Shown: one piece after another, positions 37,113 to 45,700 of the stretch
How positions within the stretch are numbered: the first letter of the stretch is position 1
Layout: every line of letters starts with the position of its first letter
Assembly: GCF_014656215.1 (NCBI RefSeq)
Contig: NZ_BNBZ01000007.1
Location: 124,001 to 188,000 of the forward strand
Source of the DNA: Streptomyces zaomyceticus
Lineage (GTDB): Bacteria; Actinomycetota; Actinomycetes; Streptomycetales; Streptomycetaceae
Direction: 5' to 3'
DNA: 64,000 nucleotides
Position numbers and translations under genes: made by a program
The notes under the pieces: model-generated
The model's database searches: none
Seen by the model: the letters and a program-made list of their open reading frames with translations, nothing else
Told to the model about the DNA's origin: nothing

Positions 37113-39110
37113 ATGAAGATCCGTACCGACTTCCCCCACGAGACCCGGCACGAGGACGTCCGGATCCCGCTGCCGGACGGAACGAGGCTGTACGCGCGCG
37201 TGTGGCGGCCGGTCACCGACGAACCCGTACCGGCGCTCCTGGAGTACCTGCCGTACCGCCTCACCGACTGGACCGCGCCCCGCGACTGGCAGCGCCACCC
37301 CTGGTACGCGGGCCACGGCTACGCCTCCGTACGGGTGGACGTCCGCGGCCACGGCAACAGCGACGGCCTGCCCGGCGACGAGTACGACCCGGTCGAGCTC
37401 GCCGACGGCGTCGCCGTCGTGAACTGGCTCGCCGAGCAGCCGTGGTGCACCGGCAGGGTCGGCATGTTCGGCATCTCCTGGGGCGGCTTCAACTCGCTCC
37501 AGATCGCCGCCCTCGCCCCCGAGCCGCTCAAGGCGATCGTCACCGTCTGCTCCACCGACGACCGCTACGACAACGACGTCCACTACATGGGCGGCTCGGT
37601 CCTCGGCGTCGACATGCACGCCTGGGCCGCCACCATGCTCGCCTTCGTCTGCCGCCCTCCCGACCCCGAGTACGTGGGCGAGGAGTGGCGGGCGATGTGG
37701 CTGAAGCGCCTGGAGGCCGTGGAGCCCTTCCTCCACACCTGGCTCTCCCACCAGACCCGCGACGACTACTGGCGGCACGGCAGCGTCTGCGAGGACTACG
37801 GCGCGATCCGGGCCGCCGTCCTCGCTGTCGGCGGCTGGCACGACCCGTACCGGGACACCGTCCTGCGGCTCGCCCAGCACCTCCCCCAGGACCGGGTGCG
37901 CGGCATCATCGGCCCCTGGTCGCACCAGTACCCGGACCGCGGCCTGCCGCCGGGACCCGCCATCGGCTTCCTCCAGGAGACCCTGCGCTGGTGGGACCAC
38001 CACCTCAAGGACGTCGACAACGACGTGATGGCCGAACCCCTGCTCCGCTCCTGGATCAGCGACTCCCACCTCCCGGCCACCGTGTACGAGGAGCTGCCGG
38101 GCCGCTGGGTCACCGACCCCGCCTGGCCCTCCCCGAACGTCACCCCCGTCACCTACGCCTTCCAGGGCGCCCCGGTCGTGGTCGACTCCCCGCAGCAGAC
38201 GGGGCTCGGCGCGGGCCGCTTCTTCCCCTTCGGCAACGACGCCGACCTGCCGCCCGACCAGCGCGACGAGGACGCCCACTCGGCCTGCTTCGACTTCCCC
38301 GTCCCCGAGGACGGCGGCCCCGTCGAGATCCTCGGCCGGCCGTCGGTGAGCCTCGCCCTGCGCACGGCCGCCCCCACCGGGCAGGTCGTCGCCCGGCTCT
38401 GCGACATCGCCCCCGACGGCTCCTCCACCCTGGTCACCCGCGGCGCGCTCAACTTCTCCGCCCGCTACGGCCGCGACCGGGCCGTGGAGGCCCAGATCGG
38501 CGAGACGGAGAGCTTCGTCTTCGAGCTGAACGGCATCGGCCACGCCTTCGCCCCCGGCCACCGGGTGCGCCTGGCGGTCTCCTCCACGTACTGGCCGTGG
38601 ATCTGGCCGCAGCCGGACGCGGCCGGTTTCACCCTCGACCCGGCGGGCTCCTCCCTCACCCTGCCGGTCCGCGGGCCCTCCGTGGACGCGGTCACCTGGG
38701 AGGAGCCGGAGCAGTCCGAACCGCTCGGCGTGGTCTTCCCCCGCACCCTGGAGGAGCCCCGCCCGGAGCGGGTGGTGGTCAGGGACGTGGCGAAGGGCGA
38801 ATGGACGCTGGAGGTCGACCCGAAGTACGGCGGCACGCGCGTGTACCCCGACGGCCTGGAGTACTCCGAGGACGCCGTGGAGACGTACACGATCGACGAG
38901 AGCGGCCCGCTCTCCGCCCGGACCCGCTCGGAGTGGGCGATCCGCCTGCACCGCCCCGAGGCGGCCTGGGACGTCACCGTGGACACCCGCTCGGAGATCA
39001 CCTGCGACGCCGATGACTTCTTCACCACGAACGAGGTGGTGTGCAAGGAGGGCGGGGAGGTGGTCTTCCACCGGACGTGGGAGAAGCGGATCCCCCGGAC
39101 CGCGGGCTGA
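37113..39110 (+). CDS. CocE/NonD hydrolase, probable X-Pro dipeptidyl-peptidase
   Basis: This 665-residue S15-family alpha/beta hydrolase has nucleophile Ser122 in GISWGGFN, the Asp site in GGWHDPYRDT and His in GPWSHQYPD. The C-terminal half has the jelly-roll domain of X-Pro dipeptidyl peptidases and cocaine esterase. It has no signal peptide, so it should act inside the cell. Coupling to the POT transporter suggests it trims imported proline-containing peptides. An esterase role remains possible. Confidence 0.9.
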   Translation: MKIRTDFPHETRHEDVRIPLPDGTRLYARVWRPVTDEPVPALLEYLPYRLTDWTAPRDWQRHPWYAGHGYASVRVDVRGHGNSDGLPGDEYDPVELADGVAVVNWLAEQPWCTGRVGMFGISWGGFNSLQIAALAPEPLKAIVTVCSTDDRYDNDVHYMGGSVLGVDMHAWAATMLAFVCRPPDPEYVGEEWRAMWLKRLEAVEPFLHTWLSHQTRDDYWRHGSVCEDYGAIRAAVLAVGGWHDPYRDTVLRLAQHLPQDRVRGIIGPWSHQYPDRGLPPGPAIGFLQETLRWWDHHLKDVDNDVMAEPLLRSWISDSHLPATVYEELPGRWVTDPAWPSPNVTPVTYAFQGAPVVVDSPQQTGLGAGRFFPFGNDADLPPDQRDEDAHSACFDFPVPEDGGPVEILGRPSVSLALRTAAPTGQVVARLCDIAPDGSSTLVTRGALNFSARYGRDRAVEAQIGETESFVFELNGIGHAFAPGHRVRLAVSSTYWPWIWPQPDAAGFTLDPAGSSLTLPVRGPSVDAVTWEEPEQSEPLGVVFPRTLEEPRPERVVVRDVAKGEWTLEVDPKYGGTRVYPDGLEYSEDAVETYTIDESGPLSARTRSEWAIRLHRPEAAWDVTVDTRSEITCDADDFFTTNEVVCKEGGEVVFHRTWEKRIPRTAG

Positions 39111-39121
39111 GGACACGGAAA

Positions 39122-39150
39122 GCGCCCGTACCGGCGATCGGTACGGGCGC
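39122..39150. terminator. Bidirectional terminator
   Basis: GCGCCCGTACCG pairs perfectly over 12 bases with its complement around a five-base loop. It lies between the convergent peptidase and cell-wall protein genes. Confidence 0.85.
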
Positions 39151-39162
39151 CTTCGCGTCGGA

Positions 39163-40503
39163 TCAGACGCTCGCGCCGGCCTTGCGGCGGCGGGCGACGA
39201 CCATCGCGCCGGCGCCGAGGGCGACGGTCGCGGCGGCGGCGAGGCCGAGCCCGGTCAGGTTCTCGTTCGCGCCCGTGGCGGCGAGGGTGCCCCGCACCGG
39301 GGTGTTCGACGAACCGCCCTGCTGGGTGGTGTTGTTGTTGCCGCCGTGGGTGGGCGCCGGGGTCGGCGTGGCGGTGGTCCCCGACGGGGTCGGCTTCGGC
39401 TCGGGCTTGTCGCCCTTGGCCGCGGTGATGTCGAAGTTGGCGTGGCCGAAGTCCTCGCCGATGCCGCAGGTCCCGTCGTTGTTCTCGAACTCGCCGTAGG
39501 CCCAGGCGACACCGGGGCCGACCGGGGCCTCGGGGTCGACCGTGAGGCGCAGCTTCACGTCGTAGTGGCCGCCCTTGACGAGCGTGCCGACCTCGATCGA
39601 GTCGAACTCCTCGGTGATCTTCGTCCACTCCAGGACGTCGGCGGAGGACCACTCGACGGTGATGTACCGCTTGAAGAAGCCGTCCTCGTCGAGCGGCTCC
39701 TTGCCGTCCGGGAGGACACCGGCGTCGGTGTACGCCTCGACCGCGTCCAGGCTCCGGTCGGAGGTGTTGGTGACGCGCAGGGTGAAGACGGCGCTGTCGC
39801 CGGCGGCGACCGTCTTCGGGCCGCTGAGCTCGATCCCGAGCGCCTCGTCCTCCGTGCACTCCCCGCCGATCTCCTCGAAGAACTCCAGCTCCTCCTTGGC
39901 CTCGGTGAGCGTCTCGGCGGCGGCCTTCTTCACCTTCTCGGCGAGCCCTACGACCTTGGAGGCGGCCTGGTTGGCGTCGAGAAGCTCCTTGCTCGCCTTC
40001 CCCAGCAGCGCGTCGGCGGCGGTCTTGGCCGCGTCGGCCTCGCCGGCGGTCTTCTTCGCCTCCGCGACGGCCGTGGTGGCGGCCGCCTTCTGCTCCTCGG
40101 TGGCGTCGGCGGGCAGCTCCGCGAGGGCCTTCTCTGCCTTGGCGAGCGCCTCGTCGGCGGCGGTCTTCGCGGTGGCGGCCGCAGCGGCGGCCTTCGTGGC
40201 ATCGGCGGCGGCGACGACGAGAACGTGGTCCGGCTTCGAGAGGGCGTCCACGGCCGCCTTCGCCTCGGCGAGCCCGACGACGGCCTCGTCGTACTCCTTC
40301 TGCGCCAGGGCGACGGCGGCCTTCAGCTCTTCGAGCGTCGGCATGTCGTCCTTGTCGCCCTTGTCGTCCTCGCCCTGTGCGGGCTTCTGCGTCGACGCGG
40401 GCGAAGGCTTCGTGTCGGCGAACGCGGGCGCTGCCGAGAGGAACACGACCGGGGTGGTCACGGCGGCGGCCACAGCGGTCGCGAGAATGCGACGGATCTT
40501 CAC
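39163..40503 (-). CDS. Sortase-anchored surface protein with Ala-rich coiled coil (LAATG)
   Basis: This 446-residue secreted protein has a signal peptide at about 1-30 (ending AFAD). A long Ala/Lys/Glu-rich helical region at about 50-215 is likely a coiled coil, and a beta-rich domain at about 225-370 follows. A Thr/Pro/Asn linker precedes the sorting signal LAATG (407-411), a hydrophobic stretch and an RRRK tail. LAxTG is the signal used by class E sortases in Streptomyces, so the protein should be linked to the cell wall. No sortase gene is in the window. Confidence 0.85.
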   Translation of the reverse strand: MKIRRILATAVAAAVTTPVVFLSAAPAFADTKPSPASTQKPAQGEDDKGDKDDMPTLEELKAAVALAQKEYDEAVVGLAEAKAAVDALSKPDHVLVVAAADATKAAAAAATAKTAADEALAKAEKALAELPADATEEQKAAATTAVAEAKKTAGEADAAKTAADALLGKASKELLDANQAASKVVGLAEKVKKAAAETLTEAKEELEFFEEIGGECTEDEALGIELSGPKTVAAGDSAVFTLRVTNTSDRSLDAVEAYTDAGVLPDGKEPLDEDGFFKRYITVEWSSADVLEWTKITEEFDSIEVGTLVKGGHYDVKLRLTVDPEAPVGPGVAWAYGEFENNDGTCGIGEDFGHANFDITAAKGDKPEPKPTPSGTTATPTPAPTHGGNNNTTQQGGSSNTPVRGTLAATGANENLTGLGLAAAATVALGAGAMVVARRRKAGASV

Positions 40504-40716
40504 AGTGCGGGACCTTTTCCTGGTCAGGGAAGGGTGAGAGAGAGTGCGGGGCGCGCGCCTGCGGCACCTTCACGCGGCGCGATACCACCGTGATCGTATG
40601 GCCAGGAACAGCCCCGCGGGAGTCCCGTGTTCGCGGCTCGGAACGGCGCCCGACACCCGCCCGCCCTACAAATCACGCGAAGGCGGACAGTTGCCCACGG
40701 AGGCCGCACTTTCTGT

Positions 40717-40730
40717 GTGATCCATGTCAT
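40717..40730 (+). promoter_or_regulatory. Weak Crp-like site upstream of fumarylacetoacetase
   Basis: GTGATCCATGTCAT fits the Streptomyces Crp pattern GTG-N6-GNCAC except for the last base. It lies about 65 bases before the gene. The remainder of the 290-base gap (40504-40793) shows no other clear signal. Confidence 0.3.
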
Positions 40731-40793
40731 CAGCGCCCGGCGGTCCGCCCCGTAACGTGTCCCCCACACACGTGGAAAGCGAGGCAAGCACCG

Positions 40794-42020
40794 ATGTCCG
40801 AGCACAGCCCGCTCGACCTGGCCGAGGGCGATCCCTTCGGCCCGCACAACCTCCCGTACGGCGTCTTCTCGACCGCCGACGAGCCCGAGCGGCGCCGGGT
40901 CGGCGTCCGGATCGGCGGGTACGTGCTGGACGCGGGTGCCGCGGCGCACGCGCTCGGCTCCCCGTACGCGACACTGCTCGACCGGCCGAGCCTCAACCCG
41001 CTGCTCGCGGCCGGGCGGACCGCCTGGCGTGACGTCCGCCGGGCGCTCACCGCCTGGGTGTCGGTGCCCGCGCACCGCGCGGACATCGAGCCGCTGCTGC
41101 ACCCGCTCGACACCGTGACCCTGCACCTGCCGTACGAGGTCGCCGACTACGTCGACTTCTACGCGAGCGAGCACCACGCGACGAACGTGGGCCGGATCTT
41201 CCGCCCCGACGGCGACGCGCTGACCCCCAACTGGAAGCACCTGCCGATCGGTTACCACGGTCGCGCGGGCACGGTCGTGGTCTCCGGCACCGACGTCGTG
41301 CGCCCCTCCGGGCAGCGCAAGGCGCCCGCCGACGCGGCCCCCGTCTTCGGCCCCTCGGTGAAGCTGGACATCGAGGCGGAGGTCGGCTTCCTGGTCGGCA
41401 CCCCCTCGGAGCTGGGCACGCCGGTCGCGCTCGCCGACTTCCGGGAGCACGTCTTCGGCCTCACCCTGCTCAACGACTGGTCGGCGCGGGACGTGCAGGC
41501 CTGGGAGTACGTGCCGCTCGGCCCGTTCCTGGGCAAGTCGTTCCAGACCTCGGTGTCGGCGTGGGTGACGCCCCTGGAGGCGCTGGACGCCGCCCGGACC
41601 GCCCCGCCCGCGCGGGACTTCCCGCTCCTTCCGTACCTGGACGACGCGGGTGAGGAGGAGCCGGGCGGCTTCGACGTGCGGATCACGGTGGAGATCAACG
41701 GCGAGGTCGTGGCCGAGCCGCCGTTCTCCACCATGTACTGGACGGCGGCCCAGCAGCTCGCCCATATGACGGTGAACGGCGCCTCGCTGCGCACGGGCGA
41801 CCTGTACGGCTCCGGGACGGTGTCCGGGCCGGAGGTGAACCAGCGCGGTTCGCTCCTGGAGCTCACCTGGAACGGCCGGGACGCGATCGAACTCGCCGGT
41901 GGCAAGCGGACGTTCCTGGAGGACGGCGACGAGGTCGTCCTGACGGCCTGGGCTCCGGGCCCGGACGGCACGCGGGTGGGTCTCGGCGAGGTCCGGGGCC
42001 GGATCGTTCCCTCGGCCTGA
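40794..42020 (+). CDS. fahA: Fumarylacetoacetase
   Basis: This 408-residue enzyme of the last step of tyrosine breakdown splits fumarylacetoacetate into fumarate and acetoacetate. The SH3-like N-terminal domain covers about 1-120. The metal-binding and catalytic core includes DFYASEHHATNVGRIFR, YHGRAGTVVVSG and LLNDWSARDVQAWEYVPLGP. Length and motifs match the bacterial/eukaryotic FAH class. The adjacent ring-cleavage gene is secreted, so the two need not share a pathway. Confidence 0.95.
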   Translation: MSEHSPLDLAEGDPFGPHNLPYGVFSTADEPERRRVGVRIGGYVLDAGAAAHALGSPYATLLDRPSLNPLLAAGRTAWRDVRRALTAWVSVPAHRADIEPLLHPLDTVTLHLPYEVADYVDFYASEHHATNVGRIFRPDGDALTPNWKHLPIGYHGRAGTVVVSGTDVVRPSGQRKAPADAAPVFGPSVKLDIEAEVGFLVGTPSELGTPVALADFREHVFGLTLLNDWSARDVQAWEYVPLGPFLGKSFQTSVSAWVTPLEALDAARTAPPARDFPLLPYLDDAGEEEPGGFDVRITVEINGEVVAEPPFSTMYWTAAQQLAHMTVNGASLRTGDLYGSGTVSGPEVNQRGSLLELTWNGRDAIELAGGKRTFLEDGDEVVLTAWAPGPDGTRVGLGEVRGRIVPSA

Positions 42021-42038
42021 GGTGCCTGACGGGGTCGC

Positions 42039-42863
42039 TCAGCCGACGCGCCAGAGGGCGGGGACGTGGGGCGGCTCCCAGCCGGTCTGGCCCGTGTGTG
42101 CCTGGAGGCACACATAGGCCAGGCCGCCGTAGGTGACCCTGTCCCCCGCCCGGTAGGCGGTCCCGGCGGCCCAGCTGCCGCCGGGCGGCTGGGTGGTCGC
42201 GGTGGCCGTCGGGGTCGGGCCGGGGTTCTGCGGCACGTTGAGGACGAAGTCGAAGGCCGCCTCCCTGGCGCCGCCCGCGTCCCGCACGGTCATCAGGAGC
42301 CGGGGGTCGAAGATGCTGTCGGTGTTGTTGCGGGGCTCGTTCGGGAAGTACAGCTGGGTGGTGAGCACCGGGCGCCCGGGGGCCTGCAGCTTGACGTGGA
42401 TGTGCCGGGTGCGGCCGGGGTAGAGGCCGGGCACGATCGTGGTGAGCCTGAAGGCGCCCTGCGCGTCGGTGAACTGGTGTCCGCGGAACCGGAAGCCGGT
42501 GTTGTCGTAGGCGCCGTTGGTGTCGGCCTGCCAGAAGTCGAGCAGGACGCCCGATATCGGCCGGCAGGCGAGCCCGAAGACATAGCCGCTGACCGTCAGC
42601 CGGACACCGGCCGTGCCGGCCTCCAACAGGCTCGTGCGCAGCGGCGAGTTGGGCTTGAAGTAGGGGCCCTCGGTCTGCGGCGGGGTGGGGTCGTCGCCGT
42701 CGTCGCACTCCGGGGTGAGCGCGGGCGCCGTGTCGCCCGCGGTGAGGGTACGGGCGAGTGCCGGTACGCCCATGAGGACCGCGGGTGCCGCGATTCCGGC
42801 CGCGATCGCGGCCCGCAGCACCGCCTTGCGGGTGACGTGCCCGGTGGTGGTCTCGTTGTCCAT
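42039..42863 (-). CDS. Secreted intradiol dioxygenase with C-terminal CBM5/12 module
   Basis: This is a 274-residue protein. A signal-like segment at about 15-40 is followed by an intradiol ring-cleavage domain. Its non-haem iron site is visible as Tyr in GAYDN, Tyr in LYPGRTRHIHVK and the two His of the same motif. After a Thr/Pro linker, residues 228-274 are a chitin/cellulose-type CBM5/12 module (AYRAGDRVTYGG, then HTGQTGW and ALWRVG). This architecture is known from a Streptomyces catechol dioxygenase that binds lignin-like polymer and chitin, so an extracellular role in aromatic polymer breakdown is likely. Confidence 0.92.
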   Translation of the reverse strand: MDNETTTGHVTRKAVLRAAIAAGIAAPAVLMGVPALARTLTAGDTAPALTPECDDGDDPTPPQTEGPYFKPNSPLRTSLLEAGTAGVRLTVSGYVFGLACRPISGVLLDFWQADTNGAYDNTGFRFRGHQFTDAQGAFRLTTIVPGLYPGRTRHIHVKLQAPGRPVLTTQLYFPNEPRNNTDSIFDPRLLMTVRDAGGAREAAFDFVLNVPQNPGPTPTATATTQPPGGSWAAGTAYRAGDRVTYGGLAYVCLQAHTGQTGWEPPHVPALWRVG

Positions 42864-42905
42864 GCCTGCTCCTCGTGTGGGGGGCCTGGGGGATCGGCAA
42901 CGAAC

Positions 42906-43835
42906 CTAGGCGGGCGGGCCTCCGGCTTCGATGGACGGAGCGCGGCGGTCGTGGTGCTTCCGGAAGTCGCCGGGGCTGGTGCCCGTCTCCCTGCGGAAGA
43001 AGCGGCAGAAGTAGGCCGGGTCGCTGAACCCGGTGCGGGCCGCGATCTGCCGTACGGACAGTTCCGTACGGGCCAGCAGCCGTTGGGCCTCCCGCGTGCG
43101 GGCCTCACGGAGCAGGCTGCCGGGCGTCCGGCCCGTCGCGGCGCGGACGGCCTCGGTGAGATAGCCGGGGGTGACGCCGATCAGCTCGGCGTACGCGCGT
43201 ACGGACCGGCCGTCCGGCCCGGTACGGGCGAGCAGCCGGTCGAACTCCTCGGCGACGGCCGCGGGCCGGCCCGGCGGGGGCGTGGGGGTGCCGTGGCCGC
43301 GCAGCCTCGCCGTACGGACCAGGAGGACGTGCAGCAGGGAGCGCAGGACGGTGGCGAAGCCGTCGGCGCCGTGCCCGTACTCCTCGACGAGTTCGGCCAT
43401 CAGGCGGCCGGTGCGGGCGTGTGTGGGCCCGTCGAGGGTGAGCCAGGGGTGTTCGCCGAGGCGGCGCAGGAGGTCCCGGTCGCCGGGGTGGTCGAGGAGG
43501 AAGGCCTCGGTGAAGAGGACGACGTTGCCGTCGAGGCCGCGGGTGTCCTCCCAGTGGTGCAGCTGCCCGGGCAGGATCAGGCCCAGGTGGGGCGGGTGGA
43601 GCTGCCATCGGGCGAGGTCCACGACATGGGTGCCGGTGCCCGCGGTGACATGGACGATCTCGTAGAAGGTGTGCCGGTGCGGGAAGGCGGCGCGGGACAT
43701 CGGGCCGATGGTGTCGAAGGTGCCGGCGGCGAAGGGCACCTGGTCGGGGAGCCGGACCTCCAGGCGGTGCATGGGCGGGTCGCCGGGTCTCGGGGTGGTG
43801 CGGGGGGTCCCCGGTAAGGCGGTGGTGTCGTTCAT
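42906..43835 (-). CDS. AraC-family regulator with cupin sensor
   Basis: This 309-residue protein has an N-terminal cupin-type ligand domain (about 40-130, HRHTFYEIVHVTAGTGTHVVD) and two helix-turn-helix motifs at about 205-300 (AYAELIGVTPGYLTEAVRAA, then RQIAARTGFSDPAYFCRFFR). The ATG at 43835 has GGGAGGGAG upstream. The dioxygenase gene follows in the same direction after 42 bases, so they probably form an operon or a regulator-target pair responding to an aromatic or sugar effector. Confidence 0.9.
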   Translation of the reverse strand: MNDTTALPGTPRTTPRPGDPPMHRLEVRLPDQVPFAAGTFDTIGPMSRAAFPHRHTFYEIVHVTAGTGTHVVDLARWQLHPPHLGLILPGQLHHWEDTRGLDGNVVLFTEAFLLDHPGDRDLLRRLGEHPWLTLDGPTHARTGRLMAELVEEYGHGADGFATVLRSLLHVLLVRTARLRGHGTPTPPPGRPAAVAEEFDRLLARTGPDGRSVRAYAELIGVTPGYLTEAVRAATGRTPGSLLREARTREAQRLLARTELSVRQIAARTGFSDPAYFCRFFRRETGTSPGDFRKHHDRRAPSIEAGGPPA

Positions 43836-43988
43836 CGTGCCGCTTCTCCCTCCTGAGTGGTACAGACCATTGGGGTGTGCCCACGATGGCACGGGGACCT
43901 CCCACGGGTCACCCCCGCGTACGGAAGGGGAAGCGCCCGGCCCCGGTCGCCCCGAAGGGCCCGGGGGCGCGCGGGAGTCGGGGCACGC

Positions 43989-44024
43989 CGAAGGGCCCGG
44001 CTCGCCCCCGAGCCGGGCCCTTCG
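43989..44024. terminator. Terminator of the nuoA-N operon
   Basis: A perfect 16-bp stem, CGAAGGGCCCGGCTCG with a four-base loop, lies just after nuoN. The next gene on the minus strand is the AraC regulator, so this hairpin separates the two units. Confidence 0.85.
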
Positions 44025-44038
44025 CGCCTGCGCCGTGA

Positions 44039-45700
44039 CTACCGGACGAAGACGCTCGCCTGGTTCGCCAGGTTCAGGAAGTACTGCGGCGCGAGGCCGA
44101 GCACCAGGGTGACCGCCACACCCGCGGTGATGGTGACGGTCGTCAGCGCGGAGGGCACGGCGACCGTGGGGCCGTCCGCCTTCGGCTCGCTGAAGAACAT
44201 GAGCACGATCACCCGGATGTAGAAGAACGCGGCGATCGCGGAGGAGATCACACCGACCACGACGAGGGCGCCCGCGCCGCCCTCCGCCGCCGCCTTGAAG
44301 ACCGCGAACTTCCCGGAGAACCCGGAGGTCAGCGGGATGCCGGCGAAGGCGAGCAGGAAGACCGCGAAGACCGCCGCGACGAGCGGCGAACGACGCCCGA
44401 GCCCGGCCCACTTGGAGAGGTGGGTCGCCTCGCCGCCCGCGTCCCTGACCAGCGTGACGACGGCGAAGGCGCCGATGGTCACGAAGGAGTAGGCACCCAG
44501 GTAGAAGAGGACGGACGAGATCCCGCTCGGGGTGGCCGCGATGACACCCGCGAGCAGGAAGCCCGCGTGCGCGATCGACGAGTACGCGAGCAGCCGCTTG
44601 ATGTCGGTCTGGGTGATGGCGACGATCGCACCGCCCAGCATGGTGACGATGGCGACGCCCCACATGACCGGACGCCAGTCCCAGGTGAGTCCCGGCAGCA
44701 CCACGTAGAGCAGTCGGAGCAGCGCACCGAACGCGGCGACCTTGGTCGCGGCGGCCATGAAGCCGGTGACCGGGGTCGGGGCGCCCTGGTAGACGTCCGG
44801 GGTCCACATGTGGAACGGCACGGCGCCGACCTTGAAGAGGAGTCCCGTCAGGACCATGGCGAAGCCGATGAGCAGCAGTGCGTCGTTGCCCATGGTGTCG
44901 GCGAGCGCCGGGTTCACGGTGGAGATCGAGCCGTCGACGACCTTGGCGACGGTGTCGTACGAGACGGAGCCCGCGTAGCCGTAGAGCAGGGCGATCCCGA
45001 AGAGCAGGAAGGCCGAGGAGAAGGCGCCGAGCAGGAAGTACTTGACGGCCGCCTCCTGCGACATCAGCCGCTTGCGGCGGGCGACGGCGCAGAGCAGGTA
45101 CAGCGGGAGGGAGAAGACCTCCAGGGCGACGAAGAGCGTCAGGAGGTCGTTGGCGGCCGGGAAGACCAGCATGCCGGCGATGGCGAACAGCGCCAGCGGG
45201 AAGACCTCGGTGGTGGTGAACCCGGCCTTGATCGCGGCCTTCTCGTGGTCGCTGCCGGGGACGGCGGCGGCCTCGGCGGCGAAGGAGTCGACCCTGTGGC
45301 CGTGGTCGGCCGGGTCCAGCCTGCGCTCGGCGAAGGTGAAGATCGCCACGACGGAGGCGAGGAGAATGGTGCCCTGGAGGAAGAGGGCGGGTCCGTCGAC
45401 GGCGATGGCGCCCATGGCCGCGATGTGGGCCTTGGTGGAGCCGTAACCGCCCGCCGCCAGGCCGACGACGGCGGCGAAGGAGGCGACGAGCGCCACGACG
45501 CTGAGGAAGACCTGGCTGTGGTAGCGGGCCTTGCGGGGCACGAAGGCCTCGACGAGGACGCTGACGATCGCGGCGCCGACCACGATGAGTACGGGCGAGA
45601 GCTGGACGTACTCGATATGGGGTGCCGGGATCTTGTCCAGCGGTTCGGCAGCGGTCGTCCACAGGCTGTGGACAGAGGATGCGACGGCGGATGCAGTCAC
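44039..45700 (-). CDS. nuoN: NADH-quinone oxidoreductase subunit N
   Basis: This 553-residue membrane-arm pump subunit is the last of fourteen genes. The glutamate and lysine channel residues are in LFVALEVFSLPLYLL and LFKVGAVPFHMWTPDVYQGAPTPV. GTG start, four-base overlap with nuoM. A strong hairpin follows. Confidence 0.97.
   Translation of the reverse strand: MTASAVASSVHSLWTTAAEPLDKIPAPHIEYVQLSPVLIVVGAAIVSVLVEAFVPRKARYHSQVFLSVVALVASFAAVVGLAAGGYGSTKAHIAAMGAIAVDGPALFLQGTILLASVVAIFTFAERRLDPADHGHRVDSFAAEAAAVPGSDHEKAAIKAGFTTTEVFPLALFAIAGMLVFPAANDLLTLFVALEVFSLPLYLLCAVARRKRLMSQEAAVKYFLLGAFSSAFLLFGIALLYGYAGSVSYDTVAKVVDGSISTVNPALADTMGNDALLLIGFAMVLTGLLFKVGAVPFHMWTPDVYQGAPTPVTGFMAAATKVAAFGALLRLLYVVLPGLTWDWRPVMWGVAIVTMLGGAIVAITQTDIKRLLAYSSIAHAGFLLAGVIAATPSGISSVLFYLGAYSFVTIGAFAVVTLVRDAGGEATHLSKWAGLGRRSPLVAAVFAVFLLAFAGIPLTSGFSGKFAVFKAAAEGGAGALVVVGVISSAIAAFFYIRVIVLMFFSEPKADGPTVAVPSALTTVTITAGVAVTLVLGLAPQYFLNLANQASVFVR

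Noticed and set aside
35529-39116. A 1195-codon open frame on the minus strand
   Set aside because: It is antisense to the POT transporter and the CocE-type peptidase. Composition is Gly/Arg/Val/Asp-rich with no domain.
43985-44030. Small gene between nuoN and the AraC regulator
   Set aside because: The sequence is a perfect hairpin with flanking GC repeats and no start with a ribosome site.
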